Shown here: positions 26,882 through 36,157 of the stretch, in pieces
Layout: every line of letters starts with the position of its first letter
Position numbering within the stretch: position 1 is the first letter of the stretch
NCBI GenBank assembly: GCA_011369465.1
Contig: DRQG01000004.1
Location: 1-64,000, forward strand
Source of the DNA: Caldithrix abyssi
GTDB taxonomy: Bacteria; Calditrichota; Calditrichia; Calditrichales; Calditrichaceae
Direction of reading: 5' to 3'
DNA length: 64,000 bases
Notes under the pieces: model-generated
What the model was told of the DNA's origin: nothing
Database searches by the model: none
The model's input: the letters and a program-made list of their open reading frames with translations, nothing else
Made by a program: the position numbers and the translations under genes

Positions 26882-29626
26882 TTACTGAACAATTTTCCCG
26901 TCGGCGTCAAGCATTTTTACTTCGCCGATGCCTGTTTTGGCGACGCCGTCTTTAATCTTTTCCACATCGCCAACCACAATCCAGATCATATTATTGGGAT
27001 GAATGACCTTTTTGGCTACGCTGCGAATCTGATCGATATTGAGACCGCGCACTTTTTCCGGGTAGGTGTACCAGAAGTCTTCGGGAAGATTGTATTGCAC
27101 CATCTGGGAGAGCGATCCGCTCACACTGCGCATGGTTTCCCAGCGGCCTGGCAGACTAAGAATCTGGTTATTTTTAATTTTTACCAGCTCATCTTCCGTA
27201 GCCGGTTTTGCGCTAACATACTGGCTTAATTCTTTCATGATTTCCTGCATCGATTCGCTGGTTTTATCCCACTGAACAGGCGCGTAAGCGATATAAGGCC
27301 GCTGTCCGCGGGCGCCTACAATCAAGCTGCGCGCGCCATAAGACCAGTGTTTGTCTTCGCGCAGATTCATGTTGATGCGCGAAGTAAACGTACCACCGAG
27401 AATTTTATTCATGGCGTCGATGGCAATCTCATCCGGGTTGGCTTTGGGCGGTGCCAGAAAAGAAGCCAGAATAACCGACTGCTGAGCGCCCGGGCGGTTC
27501 ATCAGGTAGACGATCGGTTTTGCCGGCTGTTCTACCGGAGCAATATTTTTCTTCGGCACATCGCCGGGCTGCCAGTCGTCAAATATATCTTCCAGTTCGG
27601 ATTTGATTTCATCCATGGTAATATCGCCCACAACGATGATCGTGGCGTTATTGGGTTTAAACCAGGTTTGATGAAATTTCTTCAGATCGGCTATGGTCAT
27701 TTTATTCAGCGCCTCGATGGTGCCGGTGCCGGTAAAAGGATTGCCGTAAGCATGATTGGGGCCGTACAGCAAGCCGGGGAAAACGCGCAAGGCCATTTGA
27801 ATGGGCGTTTGCTTTTCGCGGTTAATCTGGGCGATCTGCTGTTTTTTTAAACGTTCAAATTCTTTTTCCGGAAAAATCGGGTTTAGGATCACATCGGCAT
27901 ACAAATCCAGTGATTCTTTCAAATTCTCTTTCAAAGCGGAAAGGCTTACGGTGGAAACATCCAAATTGGAACCGGCCTGTAGGTCGGCGCCCAACAACGC
28001 CAGTTCTTCGCTGATCTGCAACGATGTACGGTTCTTTGTGCCCTCGTCCAGCATAGACATGGTCATATTGGCTGTGCCGGGCAGGGCGAACTGATCGGCG
28101 GCATAACCGGCGTCCAGGATCAGGTTAAAATTCACTACCGGTATTGTGTGGCGTTCGGCCAGCATAACGGTTAAACCGTTATCCAACTTGGCTTTCTGGA
28201 TAGCAGGAAATTTGGCTTTAGGCGGCGGGCCGTTCTCCGGCAGTTTGGAACGATCCACATCGCTTTCTATAGTTGAATATTTGGGAAAGGGGTGCACTTC
28301 CAGGATGAATACACCGTCGCTGAGCCATTTACGGGCTGTTTGCAGCAAATCTTTGGCCGTGGCTTTTTGTATGGTTTGTAAGGTCTTCTTATAATAATCC
28401 GGACTTCCGGCATACACCTCGTTTTGAGCCAGAATATCGGATTTACCGCCAAAACCGCCGATGCGTTCAATGCCACGTACAAAGCGGGCAAAATACTGTG
28501 TTTTGATGCGTTTCATCTCTTCTTCTGTGGGGCCTTCTTTCAGAAAACGGGCCAGTTCTTCGTCCACCGTTTTTTCGATGGTGGCCAAATCAACGCCCGG
28601 CTTGGCCATCACGTCGATGTAAAACTGACCGGCAATTTCTTTCAGATCCACATAAGCGTATGCGCTGGTGGCGATTTGATCTTCATAAACCAACCGTTTG
28701 TACAGGCGGGAATTTTTTCCGGAAGCCAGCACATCGCTGACCAAATCCAAATAATCGGCTTCCGTTGAACCCCATTGGGGGATATTCCAGATTTTATACA
28801 GGCGCGCCTGTGGTACCCTGTCCTGAGCGATTAAACGGTGGCTGCCTTCCATCTTGGCAATCCACACGTCGTGATGGCTTACCGGCGGACCGGAAGGAAT
28901 ATCGCCGAAATATTTTTCCACTTTGGCTTTTACTTCATCGGTGTTTACATCTCCGGCAACCACCAGCACGGCATTGGCTGCGCCATAATACGTTTTAAAC
29001 CACTCATGCACGTCTTCCAAAGAAGCCGCGTTGAGGTCCTCCATAGAGCCGATGACCGTCCAGGAATAGGGATGGCCTTCGGGATAGGTGTTGGGCGGAA
29101 TGAGCTGGCGTACGATACCGTACGGCCGGTTTTCACCCTGACGTTTCTCATTTTGTACCACACCGCGCTGCTCGTCCAGTTTGTCCTGCGTGATGGCGCC
29201 GAGCAGGTGCCCCATGCGGTCGGATTCCATCCAAAAGGCCATATCCATGGCATTGATGGGCACGTTTTCGAAATAATTGGTGCGGTCGTTGTTGGTGGTT
29301 CCGTTCATATCCGTGGCGCCGGATTGTTCGAACGGTTTAAAAAATTCGTCGTCAAAATTTTCGCTGCCGTTAAACATCAGATGTTCGAACAGGTGAGCAA
29401 AACCGGTTTTTCCGGGTTTTTCGTTTTTAGAACCTACGTGATACCATACGTTTACCGCTACAATAGGGGCTTTGTGATCTTCGTGAACGATAAGCGTCAA
29501 TCCGTTATCTAAAACGAATTTTTTGTAAGGGATGTCGATGTTCGCCGCATCATCGGCGGCAAATATCGGCAGGCTGATAGAGAACACCATCAGCAGGGCA
29601 ATACTCAGGCGGGTGAACTTAAACAT
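26882..29626 (-). CDS. Secreted two-domain M16 zinc metallopeptidase
   Basis: This 914-residue exported peptidase resembles the pitrilysin/PqqL/YmxG group. A signal peptide (to about residue 23, SISLPIFA) is followed by an M16 domain with the inverted zinc motif HLFEH at 78-82 and the downstream Glu region VVQNEKRQGENRPYG. A second, inactive-type M16 half begins near residue 460 (KLDNGLTVMLAERHTIPVVNFNLILDAG). It includes NPFTGTGTIEALNKM, VVGDI and the closing RxWxT-type segment. I start at ATG 29626 because GGAGGTTTTT precedes it exactly; the frame extends 12 bases further to 29638. The protein probably acts in the periplasm on peptides. It stands alone between repeats. Confidence 0.92.
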   Translation of the reverse strand: MFKFTRLSIALLMVFSISLPIFAADDAANIDIPYKKFVLDNGLTLIVHEDHKAPIVAVNVWYHVGSKNEKPGKTGFAHLFEHLMFNGSENFDDEFFKPFEQSGATDMNGTTNNDRTNYFENVPINAMDMAFWMESDRMGHLLGAITQDKLDEQRGVVQNEKRQGENRPYGIVRQLIPPNTYPEGHPYSWTVIGSMEDLNAASLEDVHEWFKTYYGAANAVLVVAGDVNTDEVKAKVEKYFGDIPSGPPVSHHDVWIAKMEGSHRLIAQDRVPQARLYKIWNIPQWGSTEADYLDLVSDVLASGKNSRLYKRLVYEDQIATSAYAYVDLKEIAGQFYIDVMAKPGVDLATIEKTVDEELARFLKEGPTEEEMKRIKTQYFARFVRGIERIGGFGGKSDILAQNEVYAGSPDYYKKTLQTIQKATAKDLLQTARKWLSDGVFILEVHPFPKYSTIESDVDRSKLPENGPPPKAKFPAIQKAKLDNGLTVMLAERHTIPVVNFNLILDAGYAADQFALPGTANMTMSMLDEGTKNRTSLQISEELALLGADLQAGSNLDVSTVSLSALKENLKESLDLYADVILNPIFPEKEFERLKKQQIAQINREKQTPIQMALRVFPGLLYGPNHAYGNPFTGTGTIEALNKMTIADLKKFHQTWFKPNNATIIVVGDITMDEIKSELEDIFDDWQPGDVPKKNIAPVEQPAKPIVYLMNRPGAQQSVILASFLAPPKANPDEIAIDAMNKILGGTFTSRINMNLREDKHWSYGARSLIVGARGQRPYIAYAPVQWDKTSESMQEIMKELSQYVSAKPATEDELVKIKNNQILSLPGRWETMRSVSGSLSQMVQYNLPEDFWYTYPEKVRGLNIDQIRSVAKKVIHPNNMIWIVVGDVEKIKDGVAKTGIGEVKMLDADGKIVQ

Positions 29627-29769
29627 AAAAACCTCCATAGATTGGTGAAAAATGATTTGGAATAATTATAATCATAGAGATGACTCATAACACTACGCGA
29701 AAAAGGTTTATTGGTTTCAGGAAAATTTTTAATGATTGTGTTTAAAACAGAAGTTACGAATAAACTATT

Positions 29770-30372
29770 GGTTTTAGTGACAGCCGCGTTATGGTTCGAC
29801 GGATGGTCCCTGAGCGTTCGACTGAGCTCACGCCGAAGTCCTGTCGAAGGGATCACCATGACGTTACATTGTCCTCCAGAGTCTCGCCATTCTGTCATCC
29901 TGAGCCCCGACTTGTCGGGATCGAAGCCGGGAAGTACAACTTATCTTGATATCCCTTCGTCATGGTTCGACGTTGCCCGCCAGAGGCGGACAAGCTCACC
30001 ATGACGCTAGGTTGTCGTCCTAAGCCTCGCCATTCTGTCATCCTGAGCCCCGTCGAAGGATGACAAAAGGCTGATCTGATGCCGTCACTTGCCGCGTAAT
30101 GGTTCGACGGGGCTCACCATGACGCTGTTCTGTCATCCTGAGCCTCGTCGAAGGATGGGCGAAGCCTGCCCCGACTTGTCGGGATCGAAGCCGAAACCCG
30201 TTCCCTTCGACAGGCTCAGGGAACGGAGGCTGAGCCTCGCTTGTCCCGACTTGTCGGGGTCGAAGCCGGGTGGTGTACCTTATTTTGTGTTCCATTCGTC
30301 ATGGTTCGATGGGGCTCACTATGACGCTACATTGTCCTTCTGAGCCCCGACTTATCGGAGTCGAAGGGTGAC
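29770..30372. repeat. Block of tandemly arranged family B palindromes (767-base non-coding gap)
   Basis: The gap between the M16 peptidase and rpiB holds no gene. From about 29789 it is almost entirely repeats: at least four units of the ATGGTTCGACG...CTCACCATGACG type, and at least five units containing TCATCCTGAGCCCCGACTTG or GTCGGGATCGAAGCCG. The copies differ in length, and in places arms are repeated within arms. Both unit types also occur at 4588-4865 and 24851-24980. The density here suggests an accumulation site. The first 140 bases (29627-29770) are AT-rich without a recognisable feature. Confidence 0.75.
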
Positions 30373-30393
30373 ATTTACCGCTTCTACAATCCG

Positions 30394-30849
30394 TTACATT
30401 TCCTTCTGTTCCAACTCCGTTATTTTACCAACCCTGCGGCTATGACGTCCCCCTTCGAATTCGGTTTCCAGCCAGATGCGCACCATATCCATAGCGGTTT
30501 CTTTACCGGTTGTGCGTCCACCCATAGCCAGGATGTTGGCGTCGTTGTGGGCGCGGCTCATACGGGCAGTATAGGCGTCGTGGCAAAGTGCGGCGCGAAT
30601 CCCTTTAAACTTATTAGCGGTAATCGATATTCCAATACCGGTACCGCAAAGCAGAATGCCGCGCTCCGCCCGGCCGTTTTGAATCGCTTTGGCCACCTTT
30701 GCCGCATAGTCCGGGTAATCTACCGACTGTTTGTCCGTATCCGTGCCTAAATCCGTTACTTCAACATCCCGGCGGGAACGCAAATAATTGACAATGTATT
30801 CTTTCAATTCATATCCGCCGTGGTCGGCGGCAATGGCCAGCTTTAGCAT
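30394..30849 (-). CDS. rpiB: Ribose-5-phosphate isomerase B
   Basis: This enzyme interconverts ribose 5-phosphate and ribulose 5-phosphate in the pentose phosphate pathway. I start at ATG 30849 (151 residues) since AAAGGACACTGG precedes it and IAADHGGYELKEY follows directly; the frame reaches back to 30873. The family residues are present: Asp and His in ADHGG (residues 8-12), CGTGIGISITANKFKGIRAALCHD with the catalytic Cys, and RAHNDANILAMGGRTTG. Transketolase lies upstream on the same strand, so the non-oxidative pentose phosphate steps are probably co-expressed. A family A repeat fills the gap between the two genes. Confidence 0.93.
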   Translation of the reverse strand: MLKLAIAADHGGYELKEYIVNYLRSRRDVEVTDLGTDTDKQSVDYPDYAAKVAKAIQNGRAERGILLCGTGIGISITANKFKGIRAALCHDAYTARMSRAHNDANILAMGGRTTGKETAMDMVRIWLETEFEGGRHSRRVGKITELEQKEM

Positions 30850-30884
30850 TCCAGTGTCCTTTATATTTTGCAAAACGGGTTAAT

Positions 30885-31036
30885 GGAGTAGTGGAGTGAT
30901 GGAGTAATGGGGTGATGAATTGCTGGATTACTGAATTGTTGAATTATGGGGAATATTAACCGTGCATATTACAATACTCCAACACTCCAACACTCCAATA
31001 CTCCATCACTCCCATATTCCATCCATTCACCAATTC
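30885..31036. repeat. Degenerate 9-base tandem and inverted repeat (family A) between tkt and rpiB
   Basis: Left half: GGAGTAGTG, GGAGTGATG, GGAGTAATG, then GAATTGCTG and GAATTGTTG units. Right half: ACTCCAACACTCCAACACTCC, then ATACTCC, ATCACTCC and CATTCACCAATTCATTT. The halves are roughly complementary, so the transcript of the tkt-rpiB gap can fold into a long imperfect hairpin. It is the clearest of the four copies in the window and fills nearly the whole gap. Confidence 0.75.
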
Positions 31037-31040
31037 ATTT

Positions 31041-33023
31041 TTACTCTTTAAATGTATTATATTTTTCTTCGATCACCGGCGCCAGTTGTTCCGGCGTAAA
31101 ACCGTAGGCTTTTTCCAGGGCCTGATAAGGGGCGGAGTCGCCGTAATGATTCAGACCGAATACCCAGCCGTCCAAACCGGTGTAGCGTTCCCAACCGAAG
31201 GTAACGCCGGCTTCAATGGCAACACGGAAGCGAACTTCATCCGGTAGCAGCAATTTTTTATACGATTCGTCCTGTTCATCAAAAAGTTCTGTGCAGGGCA
31301 TACTTATGACCCGTATTTTTAAATGGGATAATTTTTTGGCGATATCCAAAGCTAAATGGACTTCCGATCCGCTGGCTATCAAAATCATATCTGCTGTTTC
31401 TTGCGGGTTACCATGTACAATATAGGCGCCTCGGCCTACATTTTCCGGCGAGGCCAGTCCGACATCCAACAGGGGCAGTTTTTGCCGGGTGAGCGCAAGG
31501 GCAGAGGGGCGTTCCGTTTGCTTCATGATTACTTGCATGGCTGCTGCTGTTTCGTTGGCGTCTGCGGGCCGGAAAACCAGTAAATCAGGAATGGCCCGCA
31601 ATGCGGCCAGATGTTCCACCGGCTGGTGGGTCGGTCCGTCTTCACCCACGTAGAATGAGTCGTGCGTAAACACATGCAGCACCGGCAGTTTTTGCATGGC
31701 CGAGAGCCGTATGGCCGGACGTTCGTAATCGGAAAAAACAAGAAACGTAGCGCCGAAAGGACGTAACCCGCCGTGCAGGGCCATACCGTTTAGTATAGCG
31801 CCCATAGGAAACTCACGTACGCCAAAAGATATATTCCGGCCTGTCGGACTGTCCGCTGTGAACTCGCCGGTTTTTTCCATAAAAGCACGGGTTTGATTGG
31901 ACGGTTCCAAATCAGCCGAACCGCCGATGAGCTGGGGCAGTTGATCGGCAAAGGCGGCCAGGGTTTTTCCGAAGGCGGCCCGTGTGGCAACAGGGGCATC
32001 GAACGAAGGGATTGAAAGTTGTTGGCCGGTTACTTCGTTAAAAATATTCTGCCATAAATTGGCAAACTCGGGATTGTTTTTTTTATTCTGCAGAGTATGT
32101 TGCCACTCTTCTTCCGTCTTGCGCAGGTCGGCAAATCGCGAACGAAAATGCTGCAATACGTCTTCGGGCAGATAAAACTTCTGGTCGGCTGGCAGTCCCA
32201 TTTTTTCTTTTGTTGCGGCAATTTCCTCTTCCGGCAGGGGCGCGCCGTGGGTTTCGTGGTCGCCTTCCCGCGTCGCAGCACCTTTGGCCATAACGGTATC
32301 GCCAATGATGAGCGTCGGTCGGTCGGTTACCTTCCGCGCTTCTTCCAAAGCCTGAAGGATAGTCTGACGATTGTGCCCGTCAATTTCCACCACACGCCAT
32401 TGGAAGCCTTCAAAAACTTTACGCATGTCCGTACTGTCTGCCCGGGAAGTAGGGCCGGAAATCTGTATGCGGTTGCGGTCGTAAAAAACAATCAGTTTGT
32501 TCAGTTTTAAATGCCCGGCCAGAGAAGCGGATCCAAGGGCAACCGGTTCCTGCAGGTCGCCGTCCCCGGCCAGTACGTAGGTATAATGACTTACAATATC
32601 CTCACCCAATCGGGCGCGCAGAGATACTTCGGCTGCGGCCATGCCCACGGCCATACTGAAGCCCTGTCCCAACGGGCCGGTGGTGGCTTCCACGCCCGGA
32701 GTTAAGTGAGATTCCGGATGGCCGGGCGTACGGCTTTTAAATTGACGAAAATTCTTCAGATCTTCTATATCAAGATAGCCAACCAGTGTTAGCAATGAGT
32801 ACAATAGCATGGACTCATGGCCGGCGGAAAGCACAAAACGGTCGCGGTTAAACCATTGGGGATTATCGGGACTGTAGCGCAGAAAATATTTGAATAAAAC
32901 ATAAGCAAAGTCCGTAGAAGACATGGCACCGCCGGGATGACCGGAATTGGCTTTACGGGTGCCGTCCATGATGAGTGCGCGGATAACACTTACCGATTTT
33001 TGATCCAGGTCGGTTACGGGCAT
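31041..33023 (-). CDS. tkt: Transketolase
   Basis: This thiamine-diphosphate enzyme moves two-carbon units between sugar phosphates. The 660 residues are of normal length. Motifs in order: SGHPGGAMSSTDFAYVLF near the N terminus, GPLGQGFSMAVGMA, the cofactor-binding GDGDLQEPVALGSASLAG followed by YDRN, then GVREFPMGAILNGMALHGGLRPFGATF with the activating Glu, and THDSFYVGEDGPTHQPVEHLAALR. The ATG at 33023 has AGGAGTAACCT before it. rpiB follows on the same strand after a family A repeat. Confidence 0.96.
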   Translation of the reverse strand: MPVTDLDQKSVSVIRALIMDGTRKANSGHPGGAMSSTDFAYVLFKYFLRYSPDNPQWFNRDRFVLSAGHESMLLYSLLTLVGYLDIEDLKNFRQFKSRTPGHPESHLTPGVEATTGPLGQGFSMAVGMAAAEVSLRARLGEDIVSHYTYVLAGDGDLQEPVALGSASLAGHLKLNKLIVFYDRNRIQISGPTSRADSTDMRKVFEGFQWRVVEIDGHNRQTILQALEEARKVTDRPTLIIGDTVMAKGAATREGDHETHGAPLPEEEIAATKEKMGLPADQKFYLPEDVLQHFRSRFADLRKTEEEWQHTLQNKKNNPEFANLWQNIFNEVTGQQLSIPSFDAPVATRAAFGKTLAAFADQLPQLIGGSADLEPSNQTRAFMEKTGEFTADSPTGRNISFGVREFPMGAILNGMALHGGLRPFGATFLVFSDYERPAIRLSAMQKLPVLHVFTHDSFYVGEDGPTHQPVEHLAALRAIPDLLVFRPADANETAAAMQVIMKQTERPSALALTRQKLPLLDVGLASPENVGRGAYIVHGNPQETADMILIASGSEVHLALDIAKKLSHLKIRVISMPCTELFDEQDESYKKLLLPDEVRFRVAIEAGVTFGWERYTGLDGWVFGLNHYGDSAPYQALEKAYGFTPEQLAPVIEEKYNTFKE

Positions 33024-33173
33024 AGGTTACTCCTGTGTAAGGTTTCAAATTATATAAAAAAAGAATCTATCATTTTACATTTATCGAATCAACTCTGACC
33101 GGGAAAAATCCGGATATTAAATGATATTTTGGACTTTTTTTTAAAGTGTTAAAAATATACATATAAAAAAATC

Positions 33174-33202
33174 TTGAAAAAGGAAGATGAATATTATATT
33201 TT
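33174..33202 (+). promoter_or_regulatory. Candidate promoter upstream of the CBS-domain gene
   Basis: TTGAAA (33174-33179) and TATTTT (33197-33202) are separated by 17 bases, a fair housekeeping-type promoter. The implied 5' leader is about 145 bases. The whole gap 33024-33353 between the divergent tkt and CBS genes is AT-rich and holds no gene, so promoters in both directions are expected. Confidence 0.3.
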
Positions 33203-33353
33203 ACATTCAGCCTGAGCAGCAAAGCCCAATGATGATCAATCCTGAAGTTTAATCCGAATAATAAATATCCATAGAACTGTAAGTTTTTAAATTTTCTGTT
33301 TGCAGAAAGGTGTGTAAATAATCAACAAAAATTTAATAAATCGGAGGACTATT

Positions 33354-33794
33354 ATGGAAGAGCTTCCAAAAGTAAATGAATTCATGGACAAAACTTTTAT
33401 TACATTGCGTCCGGATATGGATGTTTATAAAGCGATTGACATCTTATTGGATAAAGGCGTAACCAGTGCTGTCGTAACCGATGATAATAATAAAATTGTA
33501 GGGATTCTGTCGGAAAAGGATGTATTAATATTGCTTACCAAAGATCATTACCATCAATTGCCCAGCGGCCGGGTATCCGATTTTATGACTAAAGAGGTTG
33601 TTACTATTCCGGCCAATACCGATATTTTTACTGTGGCCCACATGTGTTTTAGCCACTTTTTTCGGCGCTTAGTGGTGGCGGATGAGGAAGGGCGCATGGT
33701 GGGGCAAATTACCCGACGCGATTTATTGCGCGTTATCAAGCAATTTAAAAAAGAGGAAAAGCGAGCCCCGAAAAAGGTAGCCCCCATTCTTTAA
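33354..33794 (+). CDS. Two-CBS-domain protein
   Basis: The 146 residues consist of a pair of CBS motifs and little else. The first has KTFITLRPDMDVYKAIDILLDKGVTSAVVTDDNNKIVGILSEKDVL; the second has FMTKEVVTIPANTDIFTVAHMCFSHFFRRLVVADEEGRMVGQITRRDLLR. Such proteins form a disc that binds adenine nucleotides, so it is probably a cytoplasmic sensor of energy state or an IMP dehydrogenase-like regulator without the enzyme. CGGAGGACTATT precedes the ATG. A lipoprotein gene follows 29 bases after the stop, but no target enzyme is adjacent. The C-terminal tail is lysine-rich. Confidence 0.87.
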   Translation: MEELPKVNEFMDKTFITLRPDMDVYKAIDILLDKGVTSAVVTDDNNKIVGILSEKDVLILLTKDHYHQLPSGRVSDFMTKEVVTIPANTDIFTVAHMCFSHFFRRLVVADEEGRMVGQITRRDLLRVIKQFKKEEKRAPKKVAPIL

Positions 33795-33823
33795 CTAAAC
33801 TCAAGAATCAGGCATAGAATGTG

Positions 33824-34495
33824 ATGCTTTATTTATTTGCAGCCTTTCTTCTGTTCATTTTCTCTTCGTGCCAGAAAGATGATTTAACGGTTGATTCCCC
33901 TCCTTCCGATGGAGAGGATAGCACTCAGTACATTTACTCCGGTGACGGTTCCACTATCATTCCGGCAGCAAAAGGAAATTACTGGGTTTATGTGGATTCC
34001 GCCTTTGATGATTCCACCGTAAGCGTACAATTTGATACGCTCCTGATTACCGGCTGTGATACCCTGAATAATACAAAAGTATGGCTGCCAACGTACGATA
34101 GTTATGTGAGTTTTTACCTGCAGCCCAATTTTTATTTGCGTAACGACAGCGTTTTTATAATGGGCGCGACCAACCTTCCCAATTCGTATATGGAACAGCT
34201 GCGTTTTATCCCGCCGCCCCCGGATACAGTGTGGTACAATGTCTGGTTTGGCGATGTGGGTACAAATGCCTGGTGCATTAAAAAGGATGAAATATTCGCC
34301 ACGCCGGCCAGTAATTTTAACGGTTATGGATACTATTCTATTCGGGCTGACTTGCGGAAATGGGATATCGTAATCATTGTTCCGGAAGTCGGGATAGTCG
34401 GCTTTTTTTCTGTGCAGGAAGACTCGAATGGGCAGGAAGTTTATCTTAGAAAAATCAGGTTGGTTTCTTACCACATAGAAAGGCGGACGAACTAA
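33824..34495 (+). CDS. Predicted lipoprotein, unknown function
   Basis: A 223-residue product starts with a short signal peptide ending in the lipobox FSSC (Cys about residue 16), then an acidic linker (QKDDLTVDSPPSDGED). The rest has aromatic, Tyr- and Asp-rich segments, including PAAKGNYWVYVDSAF and PNFYLRNDSVFIMGATN, and looks like a beta-rich extracytoplasmic domain. I do not recognise a family. Two ATG codons are adjacent; the second (33824) leaves a compact signal peptide. The stop overlaps the stop of the convergent arcA gene by a few bases. Confidence 0.7.
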   Translation: MLYLFAAFLLFIFSSCQKDDLTVDSPPSDGEDSTQYIYSGDGSTIIPAAKGNYWVYVDSAFDDSTVSVQFDTLLITGCDTLNNTKVWLPTYDSYVSFYLQPNFYLRNDSVFIMGATNLPNSYMEQLRFIPPPPDTVWYNVWFGDVGTNAWCIKKDEIFATPASNFNGYGYYSIRADLRKWDIVIIVPEVGIVGFFSVQEDSNGQEVYLRKIRLVSYHIERRTN

Positions 34496-35730
34496 ACTTC
34501 CCGCAATATGGGCATGGTCATACAGCGGCAGCCGCCGCCGCCGCGGGTTAACTCGTTACCGGATATGGCCACGGCGTATTTATTCATCGCATTTAAATCC
34601 ACTTTGCCGTCAATAACATCTTTGGCTTCCACTCTCGGCAGGCCCGCTTTGGCCAATTCTTCGAAGGTGTAAACATTCATTCCGTAGCCAATGATCTTGC
34701 CCGGTCCTATGGTAAAAAAATTGGCGCCGGATTGCCACTGTTCGCGTTTTTGATGTAGCTCCTTGGTTCCGCCGCAAAAAACAGGTTCCAGATTAATATC
34801 TACGGTTTTTAAGGCCTTTAACAGGTAAGGGAAGCGTTTAAACCGAACTAAATTTGGATCGGATAAGTTGATATGGATAATATCCACACTGTCTTTTCCC
34901 AGAATGAGCGGTGGATACACAACGGCTTTATCGTGATCGATCATAGTAAAAATCATGTCCAGATGAATGGTGGCGCGGATTTTGGGCAGCATCACAACAA
35001 AAACATGCTTGATCTTACGGCCTTTTTTGAACTGTTCGATCATATAATCGATACCGGGTGCGCTGGTGCGTTCACTCATTCCGATCAACACCGTGTCTTC
35101 GCGCAATATGAGTATGTCTCCGCCTTCAAAAGTAGCATGAGGCAGATTCTCTTTGGTGGCATCAACCAAAAAATCTTCGCAGCATAAATCGCTGTGTGCG
35201 CGGAAGATATGGCTCATAATAATTGCTTCGGCAATACGAATACTGTTGGCCATATTGCCGATAAATACCTGATTATTGATCACCATACTGGAATCGCGTG
35301 TGAAAAACAGATTGGGCAGAGGGGGCAGGGCATACTGCCGCGGCGAGAGATACTTTTCCAGGGTATTGCGTTCCAACCGCGTACCCGTGATCAGACGTTC
35401 GGCCAGTTCTGCAGCACCAAGTTCCAATAGTGAGCCGGCAGTAGTGGCGGCGTCTAATTGAATGCACAGATCATTCACCAGAGATTTACGATGGAATTCA
35501 TTTTCGAGCACGTCTTTCAGCAGGTCTTTTACTTCCAGCGGTTGGGCTACCGTGGCCAGTACACCGCTCATTTGATGATGTTGTTCTTGTGCCGCTTCTA
35601 AATTCAAAATATCGTCGTATAATAACTCTTCGGCGGTATCCGGGGTCATCAATTCCAATTCGGAACCGGGTGTATGAATGATTACTTTTTTTAAAGTGTT
35701 AATCTCGGACGAAACTCTGATGTTGGTCAA
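34492..35730 (-). CDS. arcA: Arginine deiminase
   Basis: This enzyme hydrolyses arginine to citrulline and ammonia. The 412 residues show the guanidino-modifying fold: PDTAEELLYDDIL, the FTRDSSMVINNQVF motif, FEGGDILIL with substrate-binding acids, and the C-terminal RGGGGCRCMTMPI, where Cys403 aligns with the nucleophile of the family. The start is TTG at 35730, preceded by GGGGAG at nine bases. The remaining arginine deiminase pathway genes (ornithine carbamoyltransferase, carbamate kinase, antiporter) are not next to it. The enzyme may therefore serve nitrogen release, pH defence or citrulline supply rather than fermentation; that is an inference. Confidence 0.93.
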   Translation of the reverse strand: MTNIRVSSEINTLKKVIIHTPGSELELMTPDTAEELLYDDILNLEAAQEQHHQMSGVLATVAQPLEVKDLLKDVLENEFHRKSLVNDLCIQLDAATTAGSLLELGAAELAERLITGTRLERNTLEKYLSPRQYALPPLPNLFFTRDSSMVINNQVFIGNMANSIRIAEAIIMSHIFRAHSDLCCEDFLVDATKENLPHATFEGGDILILREDTVLIGMSERTSAPGIDYMIEQFKKGRKIKHVFVVMLPKIRATIHLDMIFTMIDHDKAVVYPPLILGKDSVDIIHINLSDPNLVRFKRFPYLLKALKTVDINLEPVFCGGTKELHQKREQWQSGANFFTIGPGKIIGYGMNVYTFEELAKAGLPRVEAKDVIDGKVDLNAMNKYAVAISGNELTRGGGGCRCMTMPILREV

Positions 35731-35811
35731 GTACAGATACTCCCCAAATTTTTCTATTCCCGGTGTAATTGATAGCGGCGTGACATGGTCATCTGTCGGT
35801 TAGTTACCAAA

Positions 35812-35827
35812 GTTCAACCGCTTGAAC
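35812..35827. promoter_or_regulatory. Palindrome upstream of arcA, possible operator
   Basis: GTTCAA-CCGC-TTGAAC is a perfect 6-bp palindrome with a 4-base centre, about 80 bases upstream of the arcA TTG. Its position suits an operator, but the same bases could form a small RNA hairpin. Apart from this, the 250-base gap 35731-35980 contains only the terminator-like hairpin at 35908-35934. Confidence 0.25.
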
Positions 35828-35907
35828 GGCTAAAAACTGTTTCTTTAGGCCAACTATGCAACAAACCTACAATTTAATACGAACAACTTAATTAGAAACA
35901 AATTACA

Positions 35908-35934
35908 AAAGAGAAAAATAAAGGGCAAATGCCC
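35908..35934 (-). terminator. Intrinsic terminator after the 58-residue protein gene
   Basis: In the minus direction GGGCATTTGCCC (35934-35923) is followed directly by TTTATTTTTCTCTTTT. The stem is short, four to five base pairs, but the T-rich tail and the location 46 bases after the stop codon of the small gene fit an intrinsic terminator. Confidence 0.45.
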
Positions 35935-35980
35935 GTAAAAGCAGATCAGGGGTTTTGGGAAATAAGAGTATTAGCAGAGT

Positions 35981-36157
35981 TTAATTCGAATTGGCGATAC
36001 CTTCTGGAAATCGTATTTCCATGGTCAGGCGGTATGGTGAGAAATGAAAACGTACGTTTTCTTCAGTATGGCTAATAATTTCTCCGTCTTTTAGCTCTAC
36101 GTCACGAAGCTGCTGGCGGATTTTCTGGATAAGATTTTCGATATCTTTTTCTATCAT
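35981..36157 (-). CDS. Small conserved-looking hypothetical protein (58 residues)
   Basis: The ATG at 36157 follows GGGAGGCCTTTGT, a strong ribosome binding site, so the gene is likely real although short; the frame extends to 36190 without such a site. The product begins MIEKDIENLIQKIRQQLRD, an amphipathic helix with a heptad-like pattern, then an acidic loop and a beta-like end (VRFHFSPYRLTMEIRFPEG). I do not recognise a family. It could be a small dimeric regulator or accessory subunit. An intrinsic terminator follows it. Confidence 0.6.
   Translation of the reverse strand: MIEKDIENLIQKIRQQLRDVELKDGEIISHTEENVRFHFSPYRLTMEIRFPEGIANSN

Noticed and set aside
29770-30372. CRISPR-like array
   Set aside because: The units vary in length and orientation, are internally palindromic over long stretches and have no regular spacers or cas genes.
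29627-30393. Short frames translated through the repeats
   Set aside because: They consist of repeat words read in several frames, with no ribosome binding sites.
33197-33260. Cyclic-di-GMP riboswitch suggested by CAGCAAAGCCC upstream of the CBS gene
   Set aside because: Only a few bases resemble the conserved core, and the flanking stems of the riboswitch cannot be drawn.
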